A DNA stretch of 64,000 nucleotides from Streptomyces albidoflavus (GTDB lineage: Bacteria > Actinomycetota > Actinomycetes > Streptomycetales > Streptomycetaceae). Numbering within the stretch: the stretch's first letter is position 1; each line of letters starts with the position of its first letter. Under the pieces are notes generated by a model. That model saw nothing but the letters and a program-made list of their open reading frames with translations, did not search any database and was not told the origin of the DNA. The DNA lies in NCBI RefSeq assembly GCF_000719955.1, contig NZ_JOII01000025.1, positions 1 to 64,000 of the forward strand, given 5' to 3'. Position numbers and translations under genes: made by a program. Of this stretch, positions 37,588 through 45,231 are shown piece after piece.

Positions 37588-37609
37588 TGCCGCGGCTGTG
37601 ACCGCGGTG
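37588..37609 (+). promoter_or_regulatory. Leader hairpin P1, before the leader terminator
   Basis: CCGCGG at 37590-37595 pairs with CCGCGG at 37602-37607 around the loop CTGTGA. Two G-T pairs can extend the stem to 37588 and 37609. It lies at the 5' end of the predicted leader, six bases before the terminator stem, a place where an antiterminator protein could bind. Confidence 0.55.
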
Positions 37610-37615
37610 TTTGGG

Positions 37616-37664
37616 CAGGCACAGACTCAGACCACCTGTCGGTGGTCTCGTCGTGCCTGTTTTT
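37616..37664 (+). terminator. Intrinsic terminator inside the 5' leader (attenuator) of the GlpP-containing operon
   Basis: The outer stem CAGGCAC (37616-37622) pairs perfectly with GTGCCTG (37653-37659). The inner stem AGACCACC (37629-37636) pairs perfectly with GGTGGTCT (37641-37648) around the loop TGTC. GAC (37624-37626) can also pair with GTC (37650-37652). Five T follow directly (37660-37664), then CTT. No stop codon lies just upstream on this strand; it is 44 bases before the MFS start, so it is a leader terminator and not a gene end. Confidence 0.85.
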
Positions 37665-37707
37665 CTTGCTGCCGTGCCGCCGTCAGGTCTTTTTCGAAGG
37701 CGGATAC

Positions 37708-39156
37708 ATGGCACCACGTCCAAGCGTCAAAGGCGTCGCCGACGTTGTCGCGCTCATCGACTCGCTGAGCAGGATCGCCGGGCGGGCGCGCGTCATCTGG
37801 TTCCTGGTGTTCGGCGGGCTCTTCCTCGACGCGTACTCGAACGCAGCGCTGAGTGCCGGGCTCGGTCCGATGACGACGCAGATGGAGCTCAGCAGCACCC
37901 AGATATCGGTGCTCACGGCGACCGCGCCGGCCCTGGCGATCGTCTTCAATCCGGTGGGCGGCTGGCTGGCCACCCGGATCGGCCGGGTCCCCCCGCTGCT
38001 GCTCGCCAAGGTCTTCGCGGTGGCGGGCGCGCTGCTCGCCGCGTTCGCCGGGGACTTCTCCACGGTCTGGCTGGGCCGGGTGCTGGTGGGCGTCGCGTAC
38101 GGCATCGACTTCGCGGTGGCGATGGCGCTGCTGGCCGAGTACACCCCGGCGAAGTTCGGCGGCCGGCTCAATCTGTGGCAGGCCGTCTGGTACACGGCGA
38201 CCACCAGCAACCTGGCGCTCGCCCTGGTCTTCTTCCACCTCGACGTGGGCGCCGACATCTGGCGCTGGTCGGTCGGTTCGGCCGCCGTCGTCGCGCTGGC
38301 GCTGCTGGTGGGCCAGTGGCTGATGCTGAGCGAGAGCCCGACGTGGCTGGCGAGCAAGGGACGCCTGGAGGAGGCGGTCACCAACCTCGACCGAATCTAC
38401 GGCATCAAGGCCGAGGCCGGGACGCCGGACGCGCGGACCCGGGCGGCCACCGCCGCCCCGGCCATCGGGATGCGCCAGGCGGGCGTGCTGTTCCGGGGCG
38501 AGTACTTGCCGCGCACCATCCTCTCCTCGGTGATCTCGCTGGGGCAGTCGATGCAGTACTTCGCGGTCGGCTGGTACCTGCCGGTGATCTCGCTGACGAT
38601 CTTCGGGGAGAGCTTCGAGAAGGCCACCGTCGGCTCGATGGTCTTCAACGCCTTCGGCATCGCGGGCGGTCTCGCCTCGGCCTACTTCGGCCGCAAGCTC
38701 GGGCTGCGGCTCAGCTCGGCCGCCGGTTTCGCCGGGGTCTTCGTGGCGCTGCTGCTGATGGGGCTGACCTTCGGGCGGATCCCCACCGCCATGGCCTTCC
38801 TGCTGCCGGTCGCCTTCATCCTCTGCCACTCGGCGGGCCCCGGCGCCAACGGCAAGTCCATCGCGGCCCTCTCCTACAGCAGCGACGTGCGGGCACTGGG
38901 CACCGGCGTCACCGGCATGGTCGGCAGTTTCGGCAGCGTCGCCGGGCTGTACGTCTTCCCGCAGATCAAGGACTCGCTGGGGCTCGGCAACACCTTCCTG
39001 GTGCTGTCGGTGGTGCCGCTGCTCGGCCTGATCACGTGCCTCGCCATCAAGTGGGACCCGATGCGCAGCGAGGTCTCCGTCGACCAGGAGGGGCCCGCCG
39101 CGCCCGGCGCCGGCGGTTCCCACCCGGATGCCACGGCCGCCACGGCCGCGCGCTGA
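37708..39156 (+). CDS. MFS transporter, sugar-porter-like
   Basis: 482 residues with about 12 hydrophobic segments. GGWLATRIGRVPP near 84 is the loop 2-3 motif, and ESPTWLASKGRLEEA near 208 is the PESPRWL-type motif that ends the N-half of sugar porters. There are acidic or polar residues in the first helix (FLDAYSNAAL). The ATG at 37708 follows GAAGG; the open frame upstream runs through the leader RNA and is not coding. It is the first gene of the operon, in place of a GlpF channel, so the likely cargo is glycerol, another polyol or a glycerol derivative. Expression should depend on read-through of the leader terminator. Confidence 0.87.
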   Translation: MAPRPSVKGVADVVALIDSLSRIAGRARVIWFLVFGGLFLDAYSNAALSAGLGPMTTQMELSSTQISVLTATAPALAIVFNPVGGWLATRIGRVPPLLLAKVFAVAGALLAAFAGDFSTVWLGRVLVGVAYGIDFAVAMALLAEYTPAKFGGRLNLWQAVWYTATTSNLALALVFFHLDVGADIWRWSVGSAAVVALALLVGQWLMLSESPTWLASKGRLEEAVTNLDRIYGIKAEAGTPDARTRAATAAPAIGMRQAGVLFRGEYLPRTILSSVISLGQSMQYFAVGWYLPVISLTIFGESFEKATVGSMVFNAFGIAGGLASAYFGRKLGLRLSSAAGFAGVFVALLLMGLTFGRIPTAMAFLLPVAFILCHSAGPGANGKSIAALSYSSDVRALGTGVTGMVGSFGSVAGLYVFPQIKDSLGLGNTFLVLSVVPLLGLITCLAIKWDPMRSEVSVDQEGPAAPGAGGSHPDATAATAAR

Positions 39157-39225
39157 CCCTCCCCTGCCCCGCCGCCGCACACGATGAGGCCGTCCCCCGG
39201 CCCCAGGGCGTGTCCGCAAAGTCCC

Positions 39226-39254
39226 GTACGGCGGCGAGGGGACCGTACCGCCGT
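39226..39254 (+). promoter_or_regulatory. Overlapping inverted repeats before the kinase gene
   Basis: GTACGG (39226-39231) pairs with CCGTAC (39243-39248). Alternatively ACGGCGG (39228-39234) pairs with CCGCCGT (39248-39254). The two hairpins exclude each other and lie about 10 bases before the AAGGAAGG ribosome site of the kinase. They could be an RNA switch or an operator. Confidence 0.35.
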
Positions 39255-39276
39255 CAAGCTCGCAAGGAAGGCCGCC

Positions 39277-40818
39277 ATGACGCAGACGTCCAACGAAGGG
39301 GTCCGCCGGCGCGGAGTGCTGGCCATCGACGAGGGCACCACCGGGACCAGGGCCGGGGTGGTCCTCGACTCGGGCGCCGCCCACGAGGTGTTCTACCGGG
39401 CGATCAAGGTCGACCACCCGGACGATCTCTCGGTCGAACAGGACCCGCTGGAGATCTGGGACGCCACTCTGGAGGTGGCCCGCCGCGCCGTGCGCCGGGC
39501 CCACGAGGACGGCATCACCGTCACCTCGGTGGCGCTCTCCACCCAGCGGGCCACCGCGATGCTGTGGGACCGCGTGACCGGGCTGCCGCTGCTGCCGGCC
39601 GTGGTCTGGCAGGACCGGCGGTACGCGCAGGAGCTGACCGCCTACGAGGAGCGGTGGGACGCGGTGCTGCTGGCGCGGCAGGGCCGGCCGGTGGGGGCCC
39701 GCGCGCCGTTCCTGTGGGCGGCGCGGCAGATCGCGGAACACCCCGAGGTGGCGGCCGCGCACCGGGCCGGGCGGCTGGTCTTCGGCACCGTCGACACCTG
39801 GCTGATCTGGCGGCTGACCGGCGGCGCGGTGCACGCCACCACCCCGACCAACGCGGCCTCGGCCGGCGGCTACCTGCTGGAGCGGCACGCCTGGGACGAG
39901 GAGTGGATCGGCGCGCTGGGCTTCCCGCCGGAGCTGCTGCCCGAGCTGCGCTCCGACGACGCCGGGTTCGGCACCACCGACGCGGACGCCCTCGGTCTGC
40001 GGGTGCCGGTGGCCGCCTCCATGGGCGACCAGCACGCGGCGCTGGTCGCGCTCGGCGGGCTCGCCGCGGGCCAGGGCATGTGCGTCTACGGCACCGGCGC
40101 CTTCGTCGACGCGGCCACCGGCACCACCCCGGCCCTCCCGCGCCCCGACATCGCGGGCGTCCTCGCCCAGCCGGGCCGCCGGCAGGGCGAGGTGAGCCAC
40201 TACAGCCTGGAGGCGTACACCTCGACGGCCGGTTCGGCGCTGCGCTGGCTCTGCGACGACCTGGGGCTGTTCGCCTCCCCGGCCGAGCTGGGCGAGGAGG
40301 CCGCGCGGGTGCCCACCCGGCCGGGCCGCACGCCGCGATTCGTCCCGGCGCTCGCGGGCGTCCGTACGCCCGCCTGGCGCCCGGAGGCGACCGCCGCGCT
40401 CAGCGGGCTGACGCTCGCCACCACCCGGGCCGACATCGCGCGGGCCGTCCTCGACGGGATCGCGCACTCGGTGTGCGACCTGATCGACGGGGTGGCCGCC
40501 ACCATGGGCACCCCCTTCACCCGGCTGCGGGTCGGCGGCGGGGTCTCCTCCAGCGAGCCGCTGATGCGCATCCAGGCCGACCTGACCGGGCTGCCGCTGG
40601 AGCGGGTCGCCGACTCGGCCACCGCCAGCCTGCGCGGCACCGCCTACCTCGCCGGGGTCGCGCAGGGCCTGTGGGACTCGCTGGAGGAGGTGGTGGAGGC
40701 CCAGCCGCCCGGCGAGGTCTTCGAACCCGCCCTCGGGCCCTCCGCCCGCGAGGCCCAGCGCGCGGCGTGGCGGGCGACCCTCGCCGCGCACCTGGGGGAA
40801 CCCGTGCCACCCCGCTGA
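39277..40818 (+). CDS. glpK: FGGY-family carbohydrate kinase, glycerol-kinase-like
   Basis: 513 residues, the family length. The N-terminal phosphate motif LAIDEGTTGTRAGVV is near 15-29, WQDRR near 110, DTWLIWRLTG near 175, GDQHAALVALGG near 249 followed by YGTGAFVD, and RVGGGVSSSEPLM near 420. These match glycerol kinases, although the QWQD-type Arg-Glu pair that binds glycerol is not exactly kept, so a related polyol is possible. The ATG at 39277 follows AAGGAAGG. GlpD follows in the operon, which supports a glycerol 3-phosphate product. Confidence 0.85.
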   Translation: MTQTSNEGVRRRGVLAIDEGTTGTRAGVVLDSGAAHEVFYRAIKVDHPDDLSVEQDPLEIWDATLEVARRAVRRAHEDGITVTSVALSTQRATAMLWDRVTGLPLLPAVVWQDRRYAQELTAYEERWDAVLLARQGRPVGARAPFLWAARQIAEHPEVAAAHRAGRLVFGTVDTWLIWRLTGGAVHATTPTNAASAGGYLLERHAWDEEWIGALGFPPELLPELRSDDAGFGTTDADALGLRVPVAASMGDQHAALVALGGLAAGQGMCVYGTGAFVDAATGTTPALPRPDIAGVLAQPGRRQGEVSHYSLEAYTSTAGSALRWLCDDLGLFASPAELGEEAARVPTRPGRTPRFVPALAGVRTPAWRPEATAALSGLTLATTRADIARAVLDGIAHSVCDLIDGVAATMGTPFTRLRVGGGVSSSEPLMRIQADLTGLPLERVADSATASLRGTAYLAGVAQGLWDSLEEVVEAQPPGEVFEPALGPSAREAQRAAWRATLAAHLGEPVPPR

Positions 40819-40957
40819 CCGGCGCGCGCCCGCGGCCCCTCCCCCGGCGTGCGGCGGGCGCGACGCCTCCCCTCTTTTCCGTGTACGCGCCCCGCGCGCA
40901 CCCCCCACCGGTGGCCGGCACCCCGGCCGCCGTACCGCAAGACCAGGAGTTGATGTT

Positions 40958-42634
40958 GTGATCACCATGCCCGCCAGGAAGCCGCGGCGCGGCGCCGCGG
41001 CGACCCGCCGGACGCCGTTGCTGCTGGACCGTGCGGCGCTCAAGCGCGACCTCGCCGACGACACGTACGACGTGCTCGTCGTCGGCGGCGGGGTGACCGG
41101 CGCCTATGCCGTGCTGGACGCGGTCTCGCGGGGGCTGCGGGCCGCCCTCGTGGAGAAGGACGACTTCGCCTCGGGCACCTCCTCGAAGTCCTCGAAGATG
41201 GTGCACGGGGGGCTGCGCTACATCGAGCAGGGCAACGTCAACCTGGTGCGCCACTCGCTGCTGGAGCGGCACCGGTTCCGCCGCAACGCCCCGCACCTGG
41301 TGCACCGGCTGCCGTTCCTCTTCCCGGTCCTGGAGAAGGAAGGGGTCTTCGACGCCCGCCTCGCCAAGGGCTTCGAGGGCCTGCTGTGGACCTACGACCT
41401 GGTCGGCGGCTGGCGCATCGGCAAGCTGCACCAGCGGCTGACCGTCCCGGAGGTGCTCGCGCAGGCGCCGACGCTGCGCGCGGAGAACCTCAAGGGCGGC
41501 CTGATGTACTTCGACGCCCGCACCGACGACGCCCGCCTGGTCCTCACCCTGGTGCGGACGGCGGCGGCGCTGGGGGCGACCGTGCTCAACGGCGCCAAGG
41601 TCGACTCGCTGCTGACCCGTTCGGGCCGGGTGTGCGGCGCCCGGGTCGCCACCGGCGAGGGCGAGACGCTGGAGGTGCGGGCGCGCACGGTGGTCAACGC
41701 GACCGGGGTCTGGACCGACCAGGTCGACTCGATGGCCGACGAGGGCCACCGCCCGCAGGTCCGCCCGGCCAAGGGCGTGCACATCGTGGTGCCGTGGGAG
41801 AAGGTCCGCATCAACTGCACCGTCACCGTGCCGATACCCGGCCGGGCGCGGCGGGCGACCTGCACCCGCTGGGGCAACGCCGTGGTGCTCGGCACCACCG
41901 ACGAGGACTACCAGGGCTCCGCCGACGACGTGCACTGCACCCGGCAGGAGATGGAGTTCCTGCTGGAGGGCGCCAACACCGCCTTCGAGGGGAAGCTCGG
42001 ACCCCAGGACGTGGTCGGCTCCATCGGCGGGCTGCGCCCGCTGGTCGGCGGCAAGGAGGGCGCCACCCTCGACATGCGCCGCGACCACCACATCACCGTC
42101 GGCGCCTCCGGCATGGTCACCGTGACCGGCGGCAAGCTCACCACCAGCCGCCACATGGGCGAGCTGGTCGTCGACAAGGTGATGGCGCTCCTCGGCCGCA
42201 AGGGCCGCAGCCGCACGGCGAACCTGCCGCTGCTCGGCGGCGCCGGGTACGACGCGGAGGCCGTCGCCGCCTCCGGCGGCCTGGCCGCGCACCTCGGCGA
42301 GCGGTACGGCACCGAGGCCCGCTTCGTCGGCGACCTGATCGCCGAAGACCCCTCGCTGGCCGAACCGGTCGTCGCCGGCCAGCCCTACACCAAGGCCGAG
42401 GTCGTCTACGCGGCCCGCGCCGAACTGGCCCGCTCGGTCGACGACGTGCTGTCGCGCCGGACGCGGGCCCGGCTCTTCGCCCGGGACGCCTCCGCCGAGG
42501 CGGCCGCCGCCGTCGGCGCGATCCTCGGCCGCGAGCTGAACCTCACCGAGGCCGAGGTGGACCGCTCGGTCACCGCCTACCTCGACGCCGTCCAGTACGA
42601 GAAGTCCGTCCTCCTCGAAGGAGCAGCAGCATGA
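40958..42634 (+). CDS. glpD: FAD-dependent glycerol-3-phosphate dehydrogenase
   Basis: Oxidises sn-glycerol 3-phosphate to dihydroxyacetone phosphate at the membrane, passing electrons to quinone. 558 residues. The FAD-binding motif VVGGGVTGAYAVLDA is near 41-55, SGTSSKSSKMVHGGLRY near 70-86 is diagnostic for GlpD, and GSIGGLRPLV and TVTGGKLTTSR near 355-395 close the FAD site. The GTG at 40958 is taken as start (CAGGAG upstream); ATG 40967 is an alternative. Its stop overlaps the ATG of the next gene (ATGA). A 9-bp inverted repeat (40825-40833 with 40854-40862) lies between kinase and glpD. Confidence 0.92.
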   Translation: MITMPARKPRRGAAATRRTPLLLDRAALKRDLADDTYDVLVVGGGVTGAYAVLDAVSRGLRAALVEKDDFASGTSSKSSKMVHGGLRYIEQGNVNLVRHSLLERHRFRRNAPHLVHRLPFLFPVLEKEGVFDARLAKGFEGLLWTYDLVGGWRIGKLHQRLTVPEVLAQAPTLRAENLKGGLMYFDARTDDARLVLTLVRTAAALGATVLNGAKVDSLLTRSGRVCGARVATGEGETLEVRARTVVNATGVWTDQVDSMADEGHRPQVRPAKGVHIVVPWEKVRINCTVTVPIPGRARRATCTRWGNAVVLGTTDEDYQGSADDVHCTRQEMEFLLEGANTAFEGKLGPQDVVGSIGGLRPLVGGKEGATLDMRRDHHITVGASGMVTVTGGKLTTSRHMGELVVDKVMALLGRKGRSRTANLPLLGGAGYDAEAVAASGGLAAHLGERYGTEARFVGDLIAEDPSLAEPVVAGQPYTKAEVVYAARAELARSVDDVLSRRTRARLFARDASAEAAAAVGAILGRELNLTEAEVDRSVTAYLDAVQYEKSVLLEGAAA

Positions 42635-44184
42635 TCAGCCGTCAGACCATCACCCACCCGTTCAACCGGGGCGACTACACCGTCGGCGCCCCCAGCCAGG
42701 CCAAGTGGGCCCGTCACACCCCCGTCGGCGACGGGCCGGCCGCGCTGCAGGGCGCGACGGTCACCGTGCCCGACCGTGTCCTCGCCGAGCTGCGGGAGGC
42801 CGCGGCGGCCGTGCACGTGGAGCGGGCCGAGGTGGTCGCCCGGACCCGGGACTGGTGGGCGGGTTCGATGATCGGGGAGACCGAGGGCCGCCCGGCCACC
42901 CCGGACGCGGTGGTCGTGGAGGCGGCCGACGCCGGCCAGGTCGCGGCCGTGCTGCGGATCTGCCACGCGGCCGGGGTGCCGGTGACGCCGTCGGCGGGCC
43001 GCTCCAACGTGACCGGGGCCGCGCTGCCGGTCTTCGGCGGCGTCGTCCTCGACGTCTGCCGGCTCGACCGCATCACCGGTTTCGACGCGGAGTCGAACGT
43101 GGTGGACGTGGAGGCCGGCATGTTCGGCGACCTCTTCGAGAAGCAGCTCCAGGAGGAGTACGGGGTGACGACGGGCCACTGGCCGTCGGCGTTCGCCGTC
43201 TCCACGGTCGGCGGCTGGATCGCCTGCCGGGGCGCGGGCCAGCTCTCCACCCGCTACGGCAAGATCGAGGACATGGTGGCCGGCGTCGACGTGGTGCACG
43301 CCGACGGCACCCGCGCCACCTACGGCGACTACGCCCGGGCGGCGGTCGGCCCCGACCTGCGCCAGCTCTTCGTCGGTTCGGAAGGCACCCTCGGCGTCAT
43401 CGTCTCGGCCCGGCTCCGCGTCCACCCGCTGCCCGCCTACGCCAAGGCCGTCGCCTACGGCTTCCGCTCCTTCGCCGAGGGGCTGGACGCCTGCCGGGCG
43501 ATCATGCAGCGCGGGGCGACCCCGGCGGTGCTGCGGCTCTACGACCGGCTGGAGTCGGGCACCCACTTCGGCCACCCGGAGACCAACCTGCTGCTCATCG
43601 CGGACGAGGGCGACCCGGCCCTGGTCGACGCGGGCCTCGCGGTGGCCTCCGAGGTGTGCGCGGCGAGCGGCACCGAGCTGGACGGCGAGGCGGTCTTCGC
43701 CCGCTGGCTCGACGAGCGGATGCTGGTCGGCAAGTCCTCGGACGGCTTCACCCCCGGCCCCGGCTTCGTCGCCGACACGCTGGAGATGGCGGCCTCCTGG
43801 GCGGCGCTGCCGGTCATCTACGACGAGGTGGTCGAGGCGATCGAGTCGGTGCCGGGCACCCTGGCCGCCTCCGCCCACCAGTCGCACGCCTACACCGACG
43901 GGGCGTGCGTCTACTTCTCGCTGCGGGGCGACGTGGAGCCGGCGGCGCGCCGCGACTGGTACCGCGCGGTGTGGGACGCGGCCAACGCGGTCCTCCTGCG
44001 GCACCGGGCGGCGCTCAGCCACCACCACGGCTGCGGTCTGCTGCGCGGCCCCTACCTGGCGGAATCTCTCGGCGCGGGCTTCGCCACCTTCGCCGCGGTG
44101 AAGGCGGCGCTGGACCCGGAGGGCATCCTCAACCCTGGCAAACTGGGCCTTCCCAGCCGATTCGGCACCTCGCCGCTGAGCTGA
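42631..44184 (+). CDS. FAD-linked oxidase, alkyldihydroxyacetonephosphate-synthase-like
   Basis: 517 residues of the VAO/PCMH flavoprotein fold. The FAD loop is PSAGRSNVTG near 120. STVGGWIACRGAGQ and RYGKIEDMV near 190-215 match AGPS, as does the active-site triplet in SHHHGCGLLRG near 462. AGPS exchanges the acyl chain of acyl-DHAP for a fatty alcohol to make an ether lipid precursor. Here the gene is translationally coupled to glpD, whose product is DHAP. It may therefore make or break a glycerol ether, or oxidise a glycerol-phosphate derivative. The start at 42631 has GAAGGAG upstream. Confidence 0.83.
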   Translation: MISRQTITHPFNRGDYTVGAPSQAKWARHTPVGDGPAALQGATVTVPDRVLAELREAAAAVHVERAEVVARTRDWWAGSMIGETEGRPATPDAVVVEAADAGQVAAVLRICHAAGVPVTPSAGRSNVTGAALPVFGGVVLDVCRLDRITGFDAESNVVDVEAGMFGDLFEKQLQEEYGVTTGHWPSAFAVSTVGGWIACRGAGQLSTRYGKIEDMVAGVDVVHADGTRATYGDYARAAVGPDLRQLFVGSEGTLGVIVSARLRVHPLPAYAKAVAYGFRSFAEGLDACRAIMQRGATPAVLRLYDRLESGTHFGHPETNLLLIADEGDPALVDAGLAVASEVCAASGTELDGEAVFARWLDERMLVGKSSDGFTPGPGFVADTLEMAASWAALPVIYDEVVEAIESVPGTLAASAHQSHAYTDGACVYFSLRGDVEPAARRDWYRAVWDAANAVLLRHRAALSHHHGCGLLRGPYLAESLGAGFATFAAVKAALDPEGILNPGKLGLPSRFGTSPLS

Positions 44185-44200
44185 GCCAGCCGGCTCGGCA

Positions 44201-44237
44201 CCGCCGCCACCGGGCTCTCCCGCCCCGGTGGCGGCGG
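44201..44237 (+). promoter_or_regulatory. 14-bp intercistronic hairpin before the GlpP-like gene
   Basis: 44201-44214 pairs without mismatch with 44224-44237 around a 9-base loop. The stem is nearly all G-C, and no T-run follows. It starts 16 bases after the flavoenzyme stop and ends 26 bases before the ATG at 44264. It may slow transcription, protect upstream mRNA or be a protein-binding site. Confidence 0.6.
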
Positions 44238-44328
44238 CCCTCCTCGTCCCCGCAAGGCAGGCCATGTCCCCCTCCCCCCCCGTTCCGGTGCCCCGCTCGA
44301 CCCCCGGCTCGTCGCGGCCCTCGCCGAG

Positions 44329-44922
44329 GTGCCCGTCGTCGCCTCGGTGGTGGGCACGCAGTTGCTGCGCCAGTTCCTGACCGCGCCGGCCAGGGTGTGC
44401 ATCCTGGCGTCGTTCGCCGTGGGGCAGCTGCCCCAGGTGGTGCCTGCGCTGGGCCGGGCGGGCAAGACCGTCTTCGTCAACGTCGACTCCAGCCCGGGTC
44501 TGGCCCAGGGCCGGGGCGCGCTGGAGTTCCTGAAGAACATGGGCGCCCACGGCGTGGTGAGCACCCGGCTCTCGCTCATAGAGAAGGGCCGCCCGCTGGG
44601 GCTGCTGACGATGATGAAGGTCTTCGTCACCGACCGGTCCAACCTGCGCCGCAGCATGGACGCGATCGCCCGGGGCGGCCCCGACCTGGTCGAGGTCATG
44701 CCGGCGCCGATCGTGGCCCGGATGAGCCCGCAGGCGCAGCGCGCCATGTCGCCCTCGGTGGCCGCCGGTTTCGTGGAGTCCCCGGCGGACGTGGCCACCG
44801 CCCTGGCGCTCGGCTCGACCGCCGCCGCCACCTCCGATCCCCGCCTCTGGCACCTGCGCCGCGACCAGCTCCCGCCGGTCCCGGCCGCCGCCCTGAAGAG
44901 GCCCTCCGCATCCCAGGAGTGA
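44329..44922 (+). CDS. glpP: Glycerol-3-phosphate-responsive antiterminator, GlpP family (true start probably 44264, one-base frame problem)
   Basis: In Bacillus subtilis GlpP binds leader mRNA of glpD in the presence of glycerol 3-phosphate and prevents termination. This 197-residue protein aligns along its length by eye: HGVVSTRLSLIEKG for GLLSTRSNVI, a MKVFVTD segment, PDLVEVMPAPI for PDFIEVLPGVI, and AAGFVESPADVATALALGSTAAATS for the GGFIRTEEDVEKALAAG region. A good ribosome site (AAGGCAGG) stands before ATG 44264, but that ATG is out of frame. Adding one C to the 8-C run at 44274-44281 would join it to LDPRLVAALAEV, the expected family N-terminus. The GTG at 44329 has no ribosome site. 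A leader terminator at 37616-37664 is the obvious target. Confidence 0.85.
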   Translation: MPVVASVVGTQLLRQFLTAPARVCILASFAVGQLPQVVPALGRAGKTVFVNVDSSPGLAQGRGALEFLKNMGAHGVVSTRLSLIEKGRPLGLLTMMKVFVTDRSNLRRSMDAIARGGPDLVEVMPAPIVARMSPQAQRAMSPSVAAGFVESPADVATALALGSTAAATSDPRLWHLRRDQLPPVPAAALKRPSASQE

Positions 44923-44928
44923 TCCCCC

Positions 44929-45231
44929 GTGAGTTTCACCGTAGTCGCCCGCTACCGCACGCTGCCCGGACGTGAGGACGCCGTCCTCTCCGTCCTGGAC
45001 CAGGTGGCCGCCGCCTCCCGCCAGGAGCCGGGCTGCCTCGGCTACCGCGTCCACCAGGGCACCGAGGACCCGCGCGCCGTCGTCCTGTACGAGGAGTACG
45101 CCACCGAGGCGGACTTCACCGCGCACTGCGACACGCCCCACTTCCGGCAGCTGGTCCTCGGCGAGGTGGTTCCCCAGCTGGAGAGCCGCGACGTGGTGCG
45201 CTGCGCGCCGCGCCCGGAGGTGTCGGCATGA
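44929..45231 (+). CDS. Antibiotic biosynthesis monooxygenase (ABM) domain protein
   Basis: 100 residues, one dimeric alpha-beta barrel (ferredoxin-like) domain: FTVVARYRTLPGREDAV at the start, QEPGCLGYRVHQ near 40 and VLYEEYATEADFTAHCDTPHF near 57-77. Members include cofactor-free monooxygenases and haem-degrading enzymes, but many have no known activity. GTG start with CAGGAG upstream. Its stop overlaps the dehydrogenase ATG. It may remove a reactive side product of the pathway. Confidence 0.82.
   Translation: MSFTVVARYRTLPGREDAVLSVLDQVAAASRQEPGCLGYRVHQGTEDPRAVVLYEEYATEADFTAHCDTPHFRQLVLGEVVPQLESRDVVRCAPRPEVSA

Noticed and set aside
37492..37707. 72-residue N-terminal extension of the MFS protein
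   Set aside because: It would translate through the promoter and leader terminator and has none of the family's features; ATG 37708 has its own ribosome site.
37611..40961. Long plus- and minus-strand open frames overlapping the MFS, kinase and glpD genes
   Set aside because: Shadow frames in GC-rich coding DNA; the genes in the chosen frame have full family motifs.
41386..42630. 400-residue upstream extension of the AGPS-like flavoenzyme
   Set aside because: It overlaps all of glpD in another frame and has shadow-like composition. ATG 42631 with GAAGGAG and the ATGA overlap is the real start.
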